From Ancylostoma caninum (Eukaryota > Nematoda > Chromadorea > Rhabditida > Ancylostomatidae): a DNA stretch of 64,000 nucleotides. The stretch spans positions 620,001-684,000 of the forward strand of contig JBAJFG010000451.1 in NCBI GenBank assembly GCA_037903475.1, written 5' to 3'. This document shows, one piece after another, positions 51,901 to 55,545 of the stretch (positions are counted from its first letter, which is position 1; every line of letters begins with the position of its first letter). Both the position numbers and the translations under genes were made by a program. Below the pieces are notes generated by a model. It was not told the origin of the DNA, made no database searches, and saw nothing but the letters and a program-made list of their open reading frames with translations.

Positions 51901-54799
51901 AACTTGGGTAACTGAACCGAATTTGAGGGTGCCAATTAATCTTTCTACTGTACTCACTTCCATATTTAGACTTGTAGTGCCTTTCAAGTCACCACCTCAT
52001 AGCCAAAGCTTGACACTACCAGAATATTGTTTGCTTCCATAGGCCCTTTCTTAGAAGAGAAGTAGTCCAAAGTCTTTGACAGAACCGAAACTTGGATAGG
52101 TCGCAATCTCGATCCACAACGAGCCGAACACTTTGAGGAGAGCATTGGTCGTTTTTGTGGAAGAAGGCGAAGAGTTACTGATGAAGAAAAAGGGTAACTC
52201 CTTAATTGGGCTGTTGAACCTTTGTTTTGACAATAAATTTTATTTGCTCCTCAAACAGACCTTTATATAATTCCTCAACCTAATATATAAGTGTCAAAAC
52301 TATAAAACGTCATAGCACTTTAGGTTGATGCCTAACAGGGTTTGGTGATGAGACCCATGCCCATATTCATGCATGTTCCTGTGAAGATTTTTGCAATTAG
52401 CTTCCGGCTCACCCATAGCGGACTAGTTCCCCCAGCAAGATATGTTACTTCACTTTCAGGATTTCTTTCAATACCGATTGAGAGGAGTATTTTCTCTGAA
52501 GCAAATCGTCTACTTTGGAAGTACGGGTGAATCAAGAGTTTCCCGACAAATTTCTTGAGTAAGGGCACTCAATAATGGATAGATTCACTGTTTCACCAGA
52601 GAACGATTCAAAGTTCCTCACTGGACCTCTGTCTTCTTCGTTCAAAGGTTTACAACATTCACTTCCTACAGCACAATCTGCTAAATGAACGAGACCTATT
52701 CTGTAGATTGTGGAGTTTCCGGTCAGAAGTGAAGTATCCTGAAAGGATAGTTTTCTCACATTCCTCACTCTTACATGTGGCAAAGTCCTGACTCCACTCT
52801 GTGGACTCTCAGTTGAGGAATCTGCCAAGAAAAATCTTGGGAAAGATGCTTGTGACGCTGGTATTAGCGCACCTATTCACACTATTCTAGTGCAAGGCCT
52901 ATACGACATCTTCCACTTTCCATGATTCGAAAATTCCCTCCTGCTCATTTCTAGCCCATGTAGCAATGAAAGAGAAAGAGGGTTTGCGAGGTGCCAGTCC
53001 AGTCCAGCGGCATGATTGAAGGGGCCTGGTTGATTAATTTGCAATATGGCCCATCGAGGCCTGCGTAAGCGCGGCTGCTCGAGCTCAGTACTAATCCGGC
53101 GGTATACAAGGGCTTTCTAATCAGCCGAATTAGCCCCGGCCCGTCTCCTCTCATCCTCCTTATCCCCCGGCCTGCATCGTCGCCGCGTGCCAGCACCGTC
53201 GCCGACACGACGTGCTCGACATTAGAGTGCTCAACGAAGTGTGTCTTCACTGCATTGTTCTTGTTGTTTTCCGCCTATTCTCTTTATAAAATCGACCGAC
53301 CGACGTGCGCGGCGAAAAACAGCCGATTCCGCTTCCTGCCGCCATCCGGCGCTCCCCGTCGATTCCGGCGTTTTACCCACAGGATTTGCTTTCTTCCACT
53401 CGCCACACGTAGCTCTTTTATCTCCGTCGCGACTTTTTTTAGTAGTTTTTTCTCCGAAGTCCTCTTGGGCGTAGTAGGATTAGTTCGAGAATGTTGGGGG
53501 ATAATCTTAAGGTGGTAATGTAGCCAGTTTTTCAAGGAAAGCATGGACAAATAATCTTCCCATTTGGCTCGCTCGTTGGTAGCGCGTTTTCTCTCCAGAG
53601 GGGCTAAGAAGGCAGCTGTATATAGGTTTGATGGCCTCGACTACTAAGCTTCTAGGCCAAATTGTCCTTCAGAAGGCATAGTTAAGCCTTGTTGATGGCT
53701 CTGATACAGCCTAAAGATATGTTATTGCTCTTTTTGTTAAGTTGTTTCAGAAATAAGGGACGTTTTTGAGCTTCACTCTCTAAAGCGCTTAACTCAGCCC
53801 AATTCTGAAATATTTCTCCTAAGTGAAAACTATTATGATCAGCATTTCCAGAAGGATGGCACTGTTCAATGGGAATTGTAGGAAGATTGAAAATGTGATT
53901 TTTAAAAAATGGAAAGCCATTTATAATACTAGATTTCATAGTCCTTAAGCTTCATAATGGTTTGAAAACCGTGCATTCATTAGGTTGGGCAATAAGTTCG
54001 TGCGGTTTTTCTGAAGGTGCAATGTATTTTCATGGAGTGGACTAGTTCAGCATAGACTTTTCTGGAAGTTAGTATCCGCAGTACTTCTTCTTCACATTTA
54101 GAGTAAGTCCTTGCGAAAAATCGCCTCACTACTGTACGAACTGTGCGTACAGAATAAGGTGCATCCTCCAGCCCTCGACCTCTCTGAAGCAAACATCCAC
54201 TTCTGCGCTGTCCCTTCAACAGTGATGGCTTCCACATAGACCCTATTAACATCCTCGATAGCTTGAGCTGCATTTGTTCCACTATTTTAGTGAAACAATT
54301 GGAGGTGTCGAAGATATACGCTGCTGCCGAACTGGAGGGTCATATTTAATGCGACAGAAAATGAGAAGTAGCAGGGATTGGAAAAATTGATTATAATATT
54401 TGTAAAGAGCAAAACAAGAGCTACAAGATGATCTATGAAAGGCTATCTGAATGAGTTCAAATCCTCGTAAAAAATTGAGTTAAAAAAACCACGAACTTAT
54501 TGCTGAACCCAATAGCTCTCGAATGAGAGGACTTATGAACCTTCAAAAACTCACTACTATTTTCTGGCCGTGATTTTTGAGACAACTTAGCACTTCAGCT
54601 TATTCAGCTCATTTCCTGGAGGCTTTTGAAGGGTCAACGCAAAAAGTATGGACCGTGTAAATTCCTTCTAGTCCATGAGGCACATCCAGAGTTCATAATT
54701 TTTTCCAGAATCCATCCGAAGCTCTCATCGAATCCATCGGTCCAGGTTGTCTGAGCCTTGAAGATCAGGAGAACTGCTACGTGGAGCCCGAGGAAACAG
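823..54799 (+). CDS. nrx-1: Neurexin, partial gene (LNS4 to juxtamembrane region)
   Basis: Neurexins are presynaptic single-pass adhesion proteins that bind neuroligins and other partners through laminin-G (LNS) and EGF-like domains. The spliced exons read in order as LNS4, LNS5, EGF3, LNS6, a linker and an acidic Cys-containing segment, which matches the C-terminal half of alpha-neurexin. Diagnostic stretches include SDNRWHFLRLKRRG (LNS4), SGFRGCLAGFRVN and VVRGCAGPLARCSPGACSN (LNS5 into EGF3), MGERPSTSRDYMLFAFRTS (start of LNS6) and FDGEISGVNYNGLMIL (end of LNS6). Exon phases agree at every junction described, apart from one weak link near 2.7 kb. Introns range from about 52 nt to 37 kb. 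No start, stop or transmembrane exon was found, so the gene is open at both window edges. Orthology rests on domain order and sequence recalled from vertebrate neurexins, not on a search. Confidence 0.9.
1002..1110 (+). CDS. nrx-1: nrx-1 exon, LNS4 core
   Basis: The acceptor CATTCTTGCAG ends at 1001 and the donor GTACGG starts at 1111. The reading frame is phase 0 in and phase 1 out. It encodes IFRWGKGISDNRWHFLRL followed by KRRGEKVLLYLDGKWQQ, the LNS signature of the form '[20 protein letters not shown]'. The 56-nt intron before it is typical of nematodes. Confidence 0.85.
1181..1293 (+). CDS. nrx-1: nrx-1 exon, LNS4 late strands
   Basis: The acceptor GCAATTACAG ends at 1180. The donor is the weaker ATG|GTCAAT at 1294. 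It is phase 1 in and phase 0 out. The peptide runs YLPSSIPLKIDEISSGVG and ends TEPFHGSVSRM, aligning with the LNS4 segment that in vertebrates ends FIGHLQGLMFNG. The match continues directly into the next exon (MFNGIDLLE), which supports the weak donor. Confidence 0.7.
1366..1426 (+). CDS. nrx-1: nrx-1 exon, end of LNS4
   Basis: The acceptor TTTTTTCAG ends at 1365 and the donor GTAAAG starts at 1427. It is phase 0 in and phase 1 out. The peptide MFNGIDLLERLKKEGRMSKE corresponds to the vertebrate MFNGLLYIDLCKNGDI at the end of LNS4. Confidence 0.75.
1427..2676 (+). other. nrx-1 intron without recognisable content
   Basis: About 1.25 kb of AT-rich intron. An acceptor-like site near 1673 leads only to frames with stops in the required phase. 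No repeat or RNA gene was recognised. Confidence 0.5.
2677..2714 (+). CDS. nrx-1: Tentative small nrx-1 exon (LNS4-LNS5 linker)
   Basis: A phase-1-in, phase-0-out exon is needed between the exon ending at 1426 and the one starting at 2796. This stretch fits both phases and encodes GPSNLQCPSRTQL, with a Cys where the linker normally has one. Alternative acceptors ending at 2673 and 2676 differ by one codon. The donor CTG|GTTATG is poor, so transcript evidence would be needed to confirm it. Confidence 0.35.
2796..2923 (+). CDS. nrx-1: nrx-1 exon, LNS5 start
   Basis: The acceptor TTTCCTTTTCAG ends at 2795 and the donor GTAAGA starts at 2924. It is phase 0 in and phase 2 out. The peptide contains GPLRVSFKFQTLIRNALLFA, the LNS strand pair of the form 'FFQFKTTSPDGFILF'. 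Confidence 0.85.
2984..3095 (+). CDS. nrx-1: nrx-1 exon, LNS5 core
   Basis: The acceptor CCTTTTCCAG ends at 2983 and the donor GTATGA starts at 3096. The split codon AG|G gives Arg, followed by IRITYKSGGGQLLIESPLLP and LSDMRWHTLLFYK. The last part is the LNS 'LNDNQWHNVVI' motif. It is phase 2 in and phase 0 out. Confidence 0.88.
3096..4406 (+). other. nrx-1 intron with a local direct duplication
   Basis: The 1.3 kb intron contains an ATAA/ATAAA-rich stretch (about 3478-3522) and two diverged copies of an approximately 90-bp unit, listed separately. No exon was recognised. Confidence 0.6.
3816..4159. repeat. Direct duplication of a ~90-bp unit
   Basis: The segments 3816-3903 and 4066-4159 share GATAGACGAGAGTGCAGG, a following AGTAAAGAG...GGGCGTG block and a TGACCTGATT...AATTGCT end. 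The second copy carries a run of ten G (4119-4128) absent from the first. Confidence 0.75.
4407..4503 (+). CDS. nrx-1: nrx-1 exon, LNS5
   Basis: The acceptor CTTTCCAG ends at 4406 and the donor GTGAAT starts at 4504. It is phase 0 in and phase 1 out. It encodes EERSALHMLLVDNTTVVADS and LVPELNGVVTI, corresponding to the LNS strand of the form 'SLKVDTKVV' and the later 'LYMAGL'. Confidence 0.85.
4571..4705 (+). CDS. nrx-1: nrx-1 exon, LNS5 end into EGF3
   Basis: The acceptor CCACTTCCAG ends at 4570. It is phase 1 in and phase 1 out. It encodes GGAPPSAPFVRSGFRGCLAG, then FRVNDQAIDIYEDSD and VVRGCAG. SGFRGCLAG is the LNS 'DGFQGCLASVDLNG' motif and RGC starts the EGF region. Confidence 0.92.
4759..4878 (+). 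CDS. nrx-1: nrx-1 exon, third EGF-like domain
   Basis: Encodes PLARCSPGACSNRGRCIQQW followed by NSIRCDCTLTAHSGDRCQD. This has the six-cysteine EGF spacing and the neurexin-specific CxQQW motif. The donor GTGAGT starts at 4879. The preceding intron is only about 53 nt and has the same AGGTCC at both ends, so the exact junction is placed by reading frame. It is phase 1 in and phase 1 out. Confidence 0.93.
5063..5238 (+). CDS. nrx-1: nrx-1 exon, LNS6 N-terminal part
   Basis: The acceptor ACAGTTTCAG ends at 5062 and the donor GTAAGC starts at 5239. It is phase 1 in and phase 0 out. It contains FFEYPMGERPSTSRDYMLFA and FRTSRPSGVLLSIDCAVDQD, matching the LNS6 start of the form '[20 protein letters not shown]...GILVRIDS'. 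Confidence 0.93.
5512..5612 (+). CDS. nrx-1: nrx-1 exon, LNS6
   Basis: The acceptor GCCATTTTAG ends at 5511 and the donor GTAGTT starts at 5613. It is phase 0 in and phase 2 out. It encodes EEGFLQVKYNLGSREHHFGH and KVNDNKKHTIR, corresponding to 'GKIGVVFNIGT...PVNDGKYHVVR'. Confidence 0.9.
5677..5747 (+). CDS. nrx-1: nrx-1 exon, LNS6
   Basis: The acceptor TTTTTTTCAAG ends at 5676 and the donor GTATGC starts at 5748. It is phase 2 in and phase 1 out. It encodes IHRNESNVTLQIDGRPPIRY, corresponding to 'FTRNGGNATLQVDNWPV'. The N-E-S plus N-V-T context gives a possible N-glycosylation sequon. Confidence 0.9.
5748..6675 (+). other. nrx-1 intron with a CpG-rich low-complexity patch
   Basis: This 0.93 kb intron is AT-rich except around 6437-6640, where variants of TGCGTGCGTCTAACGCAC recur in both orientations. 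A related GTACGTCC/GCATGCGTCTACG patch lies at about 3186-3290. They are probably fragments of one dispersed repeat. Confidence 0.45.
6676..6766 (+). CDS. nrx-1: nrx-1 exon, LNS6
   Basis: The acceptor TCGTTCCAG ends at 6675 and the donor GTAAGG starts at 6767. It is phase 1 in and phase 2 out. It encodes SDELVTLNMQWRVSLGAALN and SRHIDNGPR. This is the least conserved LNS6 segment, but it is the only open frame and it satisfies both phases. Confidence 0.8.
6767..7438 (+). other. nrx-1 intron, nothing recognised
   Basis: A 672-nt intron between two LNS6 exons. No repeat, RNA or additional exon was recognised. Confidence 0.5.
7439..7539 (+). CDS. nrx-1: nrx-1 exon, LNS6 end
   Basis: The acceptor TTTTTTAACAG ends at 7438 and the donor GTCTGT starts at 7540. 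It is phase 2 in and phase 1 out. It encodes KSVKLIDPFDGEISGVNYNG and LMILDLHAQ, matching '[22 protein letters not shown]'. This is the last exon before the 37 kb intron. Confidence 0.92.
8710..8936. mobile_element. Small inverted-repeat element (MITE-like), copy A
   Basis: The left side has GTAGAAACCCTAGCAGTAAC. The right side has its inverted counterpart, GTTGCTGCTAGGGTTTCTAC, followed by a CGCCGTTCGGGCTGCG tail. The interior holds AGCAGCAATCGAGGGGAGG. It shares arms and interior with copy B at about 42.0-42.2 kb. The outer left arm is eroded, so its left boundary is uncertain. Confidence 0.8.
10468..10588. repeat. Diverged copy of the TTACCC..GGGTAA repeat
   Basis: Contains GAGATTACCACAGGTAAC on one side and TTTACCCTGGGTAGTTTC followed by AATGATGCATGC on the other, in inverted orientation. 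The same pattern occurs at 22.03-22.16, 59.68-59.78 and 62.32-62.48 kb. Confidence 0.6.
11900..12175. promoter_or_regulatory. GC-rich island in the large intron
   Basis: A CpG-rich block including GCCCCGCCCGCCCACCCCC lies within AT-rich intron, flanked by CGCGCGGCG sequences. The open frames through it look like by-products of GC richness. It could be an internal promoter, an enhancer or an unrecognised repeat. No direct evidence distinguishes these. Confidence 0.3.
13864..13962. repeat. CTG-rich stretch and poly-C tract
   Basis: A short (CTG)n run near 13880-13896 is followed by a run of 12 C at 13951-13962. Confidence 0.8.
15436..15443. repeat. Candidate 5' target-site duplication of the RTE element
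   Basis: AATCACCA, identical to 18805-18812 at the other end. The base composition changes sharply from AT-rich to GC-rich right after it. Eight bases is short, so coincidence is possible. Confidence 0.5.
15444..15772 (+). other. RTE 5' untranslated region
   Basis: A GC-rich leader upstream of the long ORF. It contains a 70-codon open frame (15527-15739) in another frame that ends 33 nt before the main ATG. Some RTE elements have a short upstream ORF, but this one has no recognisable domain and may be spurious. Confidence 0.5.
15773..18763 (+). CDS. RTE ORF: AP endonuclease plus reverse transcriptase
   Basis: A 996-residue protein that would nick target DNA and copy the element RNA by target-primed reverse transcription. 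The N-terminal endonuclease spans about residues 58-300: N64 (ATLNVGT), E91 (QETRW), D196 and N198 (GDLNGH), D262 (QIDYV) and H289. The usual Asp before the last His is replaced by Gln (TQHRP). The reverse transcriptase spans about 470-800, with the first catalytic Asp at D651 (FLDLEKAFDRV) and the active site YADD at 740-743. The C-terminal part carries MKMLRWMAG, LRWYGHVLR and a basic GKRPKGRPKQRW segment, typical of RTE proteins. No internal stop or frameshift interrupts it. The start codon is the first ATG of the open frame; a downstream start is possible because conserved sequence begins near residue 58. Many apparent ORFs on the opposite strand are shadows. Confidence 0.93.
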   Translation: MVMTSIVPEKKTTAYTGVDAHFRGPVSVKSMRGSPMLRERRHRGASRRVVKEDNVAKTRIATLNVGTLTGRSCELAAALERRRIDICAVQETRWSGSKSKDIGCGYKLIYHGSAGTRSGVGVVVSERYRDAIAEVQRFDDRLMKIVIATVELRLHFFSAYAPQTGCSERIKDDFWALLDEKTAEVPKEDTLVVAGDLNGHVGETRSDYSCHGGFGYGTRNEDGERILEYAESHNLVVTNTWFQKRTSHLVSFYSGNTKTQIDYVLLRRQDRKLVTDVKVVPYETVATQHRPLICSLKITPPKRKYEERCGPARIKWWKLKQKEAAVISRIQLPPVTSVEETWRKAADVVVEAARSELGATKPGRRKTDKQPWLWTDEVKSRVREKKRMYHAFLDSKTDDRWRKYCEAKRAAKKAVAVVKAAHYADVEKKLDTKEGERLIYRLAKSRKRQMEDIEKFHGINDEHGHLLMDRRKAMKRWRDYFENVSTEEFAHPPIPYVSPTYGPVQAITTEETEAALKRMMSHKVTGPDDVAVDLWKSQCWGSAEWLARFFNQIVAEKIVPSEWQRSTTIPIWKRKGSPADCANYRPIRLLSHTMKVFEHVIDRRIRDIVRLSANQCGFVAGCGTTDAIHAARLLVEKHREKQKPLHLAFLDLEKAFDRVPHEVIWYALRQHGVPEELIEWVRILYTSPRSHVQAAAGMSTDFPISVGVHQGSALSPLLFIVVMDVVTRDLQKPTPWTLLYADDVMLASEDRQELERLTQAWSDQLARFGLRLNVRKTEYLTTSVDQPGTISVDGAQLPRTEVFKYLGSGISSDGSLYHEVVARVNSAWGKWRSLTGVLCDKKIPDRLKSKIYRTVIRPVALYGAECWPATKEVERRLSAMEMKMLRWMAGVTRLDRICNEDIRNRFGVAAISDKLREIRLRWYGHVLRAEEGTVRKVGFDLEVSGKRPKGRPKQRWLDTLHADLKLAGIHPDQARDRAKWRQQTSRADPATKRDKR
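18762..18806. repeat. (GAA)n tail of the RTE element
   Basis: About 15 GAA units overlap the TGA stop codon and end at the candidate target duplication. It forms the element's 3' terminus. Confidence 0.9.
20100..20420. other. Moderately GC-rich block, function unknown
   Basis: This segment is richer in GC than its surroundings and has a 105-codon open frame on the + strand, rich in Arg and Ser. I see no splice context or family match. It may be regulatory or a decayed repeat. Confidence 0.2.
20764..21130. repeat. Degenerate repeats of an AAAACTCGTCC-type motif
   Basis: Variants occur near 20778 (GGAAAACTTGTTC), 20848 (GGAAAACTCGTCT), 20918 (GGAAAACTCGTCC), 21052 (GAAAAACCCGTCC) and 21118 (AAAAACTGTCTAG). 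They share similar flanks such as 'AACTCGG' or 'ATCTTGG' before and 'AAT' after. Spacing is irregular, at roughly 60-130 nt. Confidence 0.55.
22031..22163. mobile_element. Small inverted-repeat element with TTACCC..GGGTAA arms
   Basis: The left arm contains GCATGCATCATTGAGACTAC then CCAAGGTAAGCG. The right arm is its reverse complement, CGTTTACCCTGGGTAATCTC then AACGATGCATGC. The arms are about 40 nt with a short centre, a MITE or foldback shape. Diverged relatives occur elsewhere in the window, and fragments with TGGGTAA flank it at 21830-22010. Confidence 0.75.
22373..22465. repeat. Single copy of the 118-bp repeat unit
   Basis: CCACCGATCCCTGAGC, AAAATCAATAAATCGATACC and the following TTGTCATAT match one unit of the tandem array at 39.5-40.2 kb. 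Confidence 0.7.
23940..24020 (-). ncRNA. tRNA-like sequence with A- and B-box, probable SINE or pseudo-tRNA
   Basis: Read on the minus strand there is TGGCGAGGAATCGG (A-box-like) and, 43 nt further, GGTTCGATTCT (a near-perfect B box), the spacing expected of tRNA genes. A TTTTT run follows downstream. The acceptor and T stems do not pair well, so an intact tRNA is unlikely. A tRNA-derived repeat or pseudogene fits better. Confidence 0.35.
24220..24290. repeat. G-rich low-complexity stretch
   Basis: Contains GGTGGGGGAGGGGG and a run of ten G at 24272-24281. It is a potential G-quadruplex region. Confidence 0.7.
24866..25017. mobile_element. Small inverted-repeat element, GGGCTGGGATTCATG family
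   Basis: Terminal arms are GGGCTGGGATTCATG followed by AAAGAATAACCAAGC, and the inverse GCTTGGTTATCATTTCATGA then ATCCCAGCCC. Total length is about 152 bp. The interior CGATAACCAATCAGGC is shared, inverted, with a related element at 54.83-54.99 kb. Confidence 0.8.
26345..26765. promoter_or_regulatory. GC-rich island in the large intron
   Basis: Many CpG and GCCGGCG words (for example GGGGCCGGCGGCTATTCGCC) occur in an AT-rich intron. A donor-like GAC|GTAAGG lies near 26448. It is a candidate internal promoter, first exon or enhancer. No coding homology was seen. Confidence 0.35.
27335..29043 (+). repeat. Left inverted arm
   Basis: Pairs with 32774-34342 in reverse complement. It includes the imperfect terminal palindrome CTAGCGCCCC-TTC-GGGACGCTAG, the tandem array, and a CpG-rich inner part (about 28810-28960). 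Confidence 0.85.
27837..28400 (+). repeat. ~59-bp tandem repeat array (left arm)
   Basis: About nine diverged units with consensus elements CGGACCCA, TCTCCATCGATGGA, CCCGTATCCTG and TTTCTCCACTATTGGGCC. Because the unit length is close to a multiple of three, long spurious open frames appear on both strands. Confidence 0.85.
29044..32773. other. Central 3.7 kb of the foldback-like structure
   Basis: AT-rich, with frequent TAGTAGT, TAGTACT and ATATAGTAG words between about 30130 and 31200, and a 260-bp palindrome in the middle (listed separately). No ORF with a recognisable domain was found. Confidence 0.5.
30768..31024. repeat. Central palindrome with ~100-nt arms
   Basis: The left arm has CTTTGACTTCAAAAC, CAATCAGGTCAAAATCT and AAAAACCGGGAAAATG. 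The right arm has the inverse, including GAGATTTTGACCTGATTGCTG and GTTTTGAAGTCAAAG. The centre is near 30896, within about 60 nt of the midpoint of the large inverted repeat. Confidence 0.8.
32774..34342 (-). repeat. Right inverted arm
   Basis: Reverse complement of 27335-29043. Its outer end is a strong hairpin at about 34311-34346: CACTTTCTAGCGTCCC, a GAA loop, then GGGGCGCTAGAAAGTG. Confidence 0.85.
33437..33900 (-). repeat. ~59-bp tandem repeat array (right arm)
   Basis: Inverted counterpart of the array at 27.84-28.40 kb, with fewer units. It contains TCCATCGATGGAGACTGGGT and GGCCCAATAGTGGG variants. Confidence 0.85.
35425..36035. mobile_element. Inverted-repeat element, CGTGCAAAAGTTCC ends
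   Basis: CGTGCAAAAGTTCCGGGCAG at 35425 is mirrored by CTGCCCCGGAACTTTTGCAC ending at 36035. The 610-bp spacing suggests a non-autonomous DNA transposon. The interior frames are short and not recognisable. Confidence 0.5.
36395..36650. repeat. Imperfect palindrome with CGACGCGGCAGACCAG arms
   Basis: GTGCCGCACCACCTACGCGA then CGCGGCAGACCAGCTGG on the left, and the inverse CCAACTGGTCCGCCGCGTCG then CATAGGCGGTGCGGCGC on the right. It forms a large hairpin-capable unit. Confidence 0.7.
37041..37092 (+). CDS. Orphan exon candidate in the large intron
   Basis: Strong acceptor TTCTTCCCCAG (ends 37040) and strong donor CG|GTGAGT (37093). Only one frame is open, encoding ELYDRQMTDEKIVFAL, and it starts in phase 1, which is compatible with the upstream exon ending at 7539. 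The end phase (2) does not join to the exon at 44913, so it would need another exon between, belong to another isoform or gene, or be fortuitous. Confidence 0.3.
37775..37860. repeat. Short palindrome
   Basis: GCTCTGCTATTGG and CCAATAGCAGAGC are inverted around a short TTACCCAAGTGA centre, with GGTGTA and TACACC continuing the outer pairing. Confidence 0.6.
39391..40380 (+). repeat. Dispersed repeat with 118-bp tandem units and (ACACAAAC)n tail
   Basis: Begins near ACTAGACGGTATGCCCGG and ends with an ACACAAAC-rich microsatellite (about 40310-40357) and TTTTATATATACAGAT. About six units begin with GATCAGCA or TTCAGCA (39508, 39621, 39758, 39872, 39990, 40108). The last three are spaced 118 nt apart and carry CCGATCTCCGAGCGAAAG and AAAATCAATAAATCGATACC. 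A poly-repeat 3' end suggests a retroposed, non-autonomous element, but its class is not determined. Confidence 0.7.
40647..40661. repeat. Poly-C tract, 15 nt
   Basis: Uninterrupted run of 15 C, the longest of six G/C homopolymers of ten or more bases in the window. Confidence 0.95.
41988..42236. mobile_element. Small inverted-repeat element (MITE-like), copy B
   Basis: Arms of about 60 nt: CTGATAACTGTGCAGCACGA and GTAGAAACCCTAGCAGC on the left, and the inverse GCTGCTAGGCTTTCTAC, TCGTGCTGCATAATTATCAG on the right. The interior GGCAGCAATGGAGGGGAGG matches copy A at 8.7 kb. Length is about 249 bp. Confidence 0.85.
43600..44135. repeat. Interspersed TTGTCGACAA / CAAGTTGTCG motif region
   Basis: About fifteen variants of CTTGTCGACAACTTG recur at roughly 30-40-nt intervals in both orientations, for example at 43615, 43652, 43908, 44008 and 44067. 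The motif is itself palindromic. Open frames here have a repetitive look (LSTTCRQ, QVVDKFWGEQ) that comes from the DNA repeat. No known family was recognised. Confidence 0.6.
44913..45010 (+). CDS. nrx-1: nrx-1 exon after the 37 kb intron
   Basis: The acceptor CCCGTTTAAG ends at 44912 and the donor GTAGGT starts at 45011. It is phase 1 in and phase 0 out. It encodes GSPRVHSVGDVVNTHIAKPV and ETQEEDVMQDFIE. GSPRVHSVGDV corresponds to the end of LNS6 ('[10 protein letters not shown]') and the rest is an acidic linker. Confidence 0.8.
46041..46960 (+). repeat. Direct repeat pair, ~56 bp
   Basis: 46041-46096 and 46905-46960 share AGGAAAATTCT, CTTGTATGGAATTCATGGAA and CCTGAGAAAATTG. The copies are about 865 nt apart. 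Confidence 0.7.
51581..52281. mobile_element. Mariner-like non-autonomous element (TTAGGTTGAGG ends)
   Basis: Perfect short terminal inverted repeats TTAGGTTGAGGAATT are flanked by TA on both sides, as expected for Tc1/mariner insertion. TTAGGTTG is a common mariner terminus. The 700-bp interior has only short open frames on the minus strand (51709-51987 and 52051-52233) with no recognisable transposase motif. Confidence 0.75.
52970..53400. promoter_or_regulatory. GC-rich block with a TATA-like element
   Basis: A CpG-rich segment in the 9.7 kb intron. It contains CTTTATAAAATCGACCGACC near 53281, followed by GC-rich sequence. It is a candidate internal promoter or enhancer with no direct support. 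Confidence 0.3.
53980..54512. mobile_element. Mariner-like element remnant (GCAATAAGTTCGTG ends)
   Basis: The left end TTAGGTTGGGCAATAAGTTC and right end (inverted) TTGGGTTCAGCAATAAGTTC share the following GTG. TA follows the right end. A 100-codon open frame on the minus strand (53980-54282) may be a decayed transposase fragment, but I could not match it. Confidence 0.65.
54709..54799 (+). CDS. nrx-1: nrx-1 exon, juxtamembrane acidic segment
   Basis: The acceptor ATTTTTTCCAG ends at 54708 and the donor GTGGGT starts at 54800. It is phase 0 in and phase 1 out. It encodes NPSEALIESIGPGCLSLEDQ and ENCYVEPEET. The paired Cys within an acidic run matches the neurexin 'AECSSDDEDFVECEP' segment just outside the membrane. 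Confidence 0.82.
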
Positions 54800-54828
54800 G
54801 TGGGTGAAGTGAAACCTTTTATTCGATC

Positions 54829-54988
54829 CTGGGCTGCTGGGATTCATGGAAAATTACCCACGTAAACGAGGAAATAGTGAGCTTGATTGGTTATCGTAAG
54901 GACTGTGTAGTGTCAGAAAACGCAGGACGGAAAGTTGAGTTGCTTATCTGGTTTTGGTTGGTTTTGTGCTCATGAATCCTAACCCTGG
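54829..54988. mobile_element. Small inverted-repeat element related to 24.9 kb
   Basis: CCTGGGCTGCTGGGATTCAT on the left and CATGAATCCTAACCCTGG on the right, with interior GATTGGTTATCGTAAG matching the 24.9 kb copy in inverse. It lies only 30 nt after the donor of the preceding exon. Confidence 0.65.
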
Positions 54989-55462
54989 TTTTGCTATGGT
55001 AGTAGTGAGAACTTTCAAGGAAGGTAAGGGTAAGTTTATGAAGTAATAAGAAGTACCGGTGGTTTTGAAGTTTAACACGACTTTAAAGCATAGACCAGCG
55101 GCAAAATCGGCCTCTACTCATTTTGTTGTTTATTAGTAACTATTAATTACTACATTATTACAGATTCCAGAGAAAATGAAGTAAAACTAATTGCTACCGA
55201 AAAAGGTGCTTATACAGACATACACATGCTATGAAAATTAGATAACATAGAAACTAAATATAAAGAGAATCTATGTGTTAATGTGAAGTTTATTTTTACT
55301 TATTTTTACTTTATTTTTACTTAGCCTGCATTTAAACCGCTTCATCATAACGAGGTTCTCGAGAATAGACCTCTTCTTACGGGGATTACCTCCATGGTAT
55401 TTGGAAATTTACAATTTCCTAAGAATCAAGCTATCAACCTATGTGGGGGCGTTATACATGGG

Positions 55463-55545
55463 GTGGGCAGCGCGGTCGAGCTCCGTGATTGACCAGTTGG
55501 ACGAACTGACCAATCACAGAGCTGTACCGCACCGCCTTTTCCTGG
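55463..55545. repeat. Short palindrome
   Basis: GCGGTCGAGCTCCGTGATTG then ACCAGTTGGAC is mirrored by GAACTGACCAATCACAGAGC then TGTACCGC. Confidence 0.65.

Larger units (their letters stand above)
45011..54708 (+). other. nrx-1: 9.7 kb nrx-1 intron
   Basis: Contains a diverged direct repeat (46041-46096 and 46905-46960, sharing TTGTATGGAATTCATGGAAT), two mariner-like inverted-repeat elements and one GC-rich block. Stretches 47000-51580 and 52282-52960 show no gene, RNA or repeat that I can support. Confidence 0.7.
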
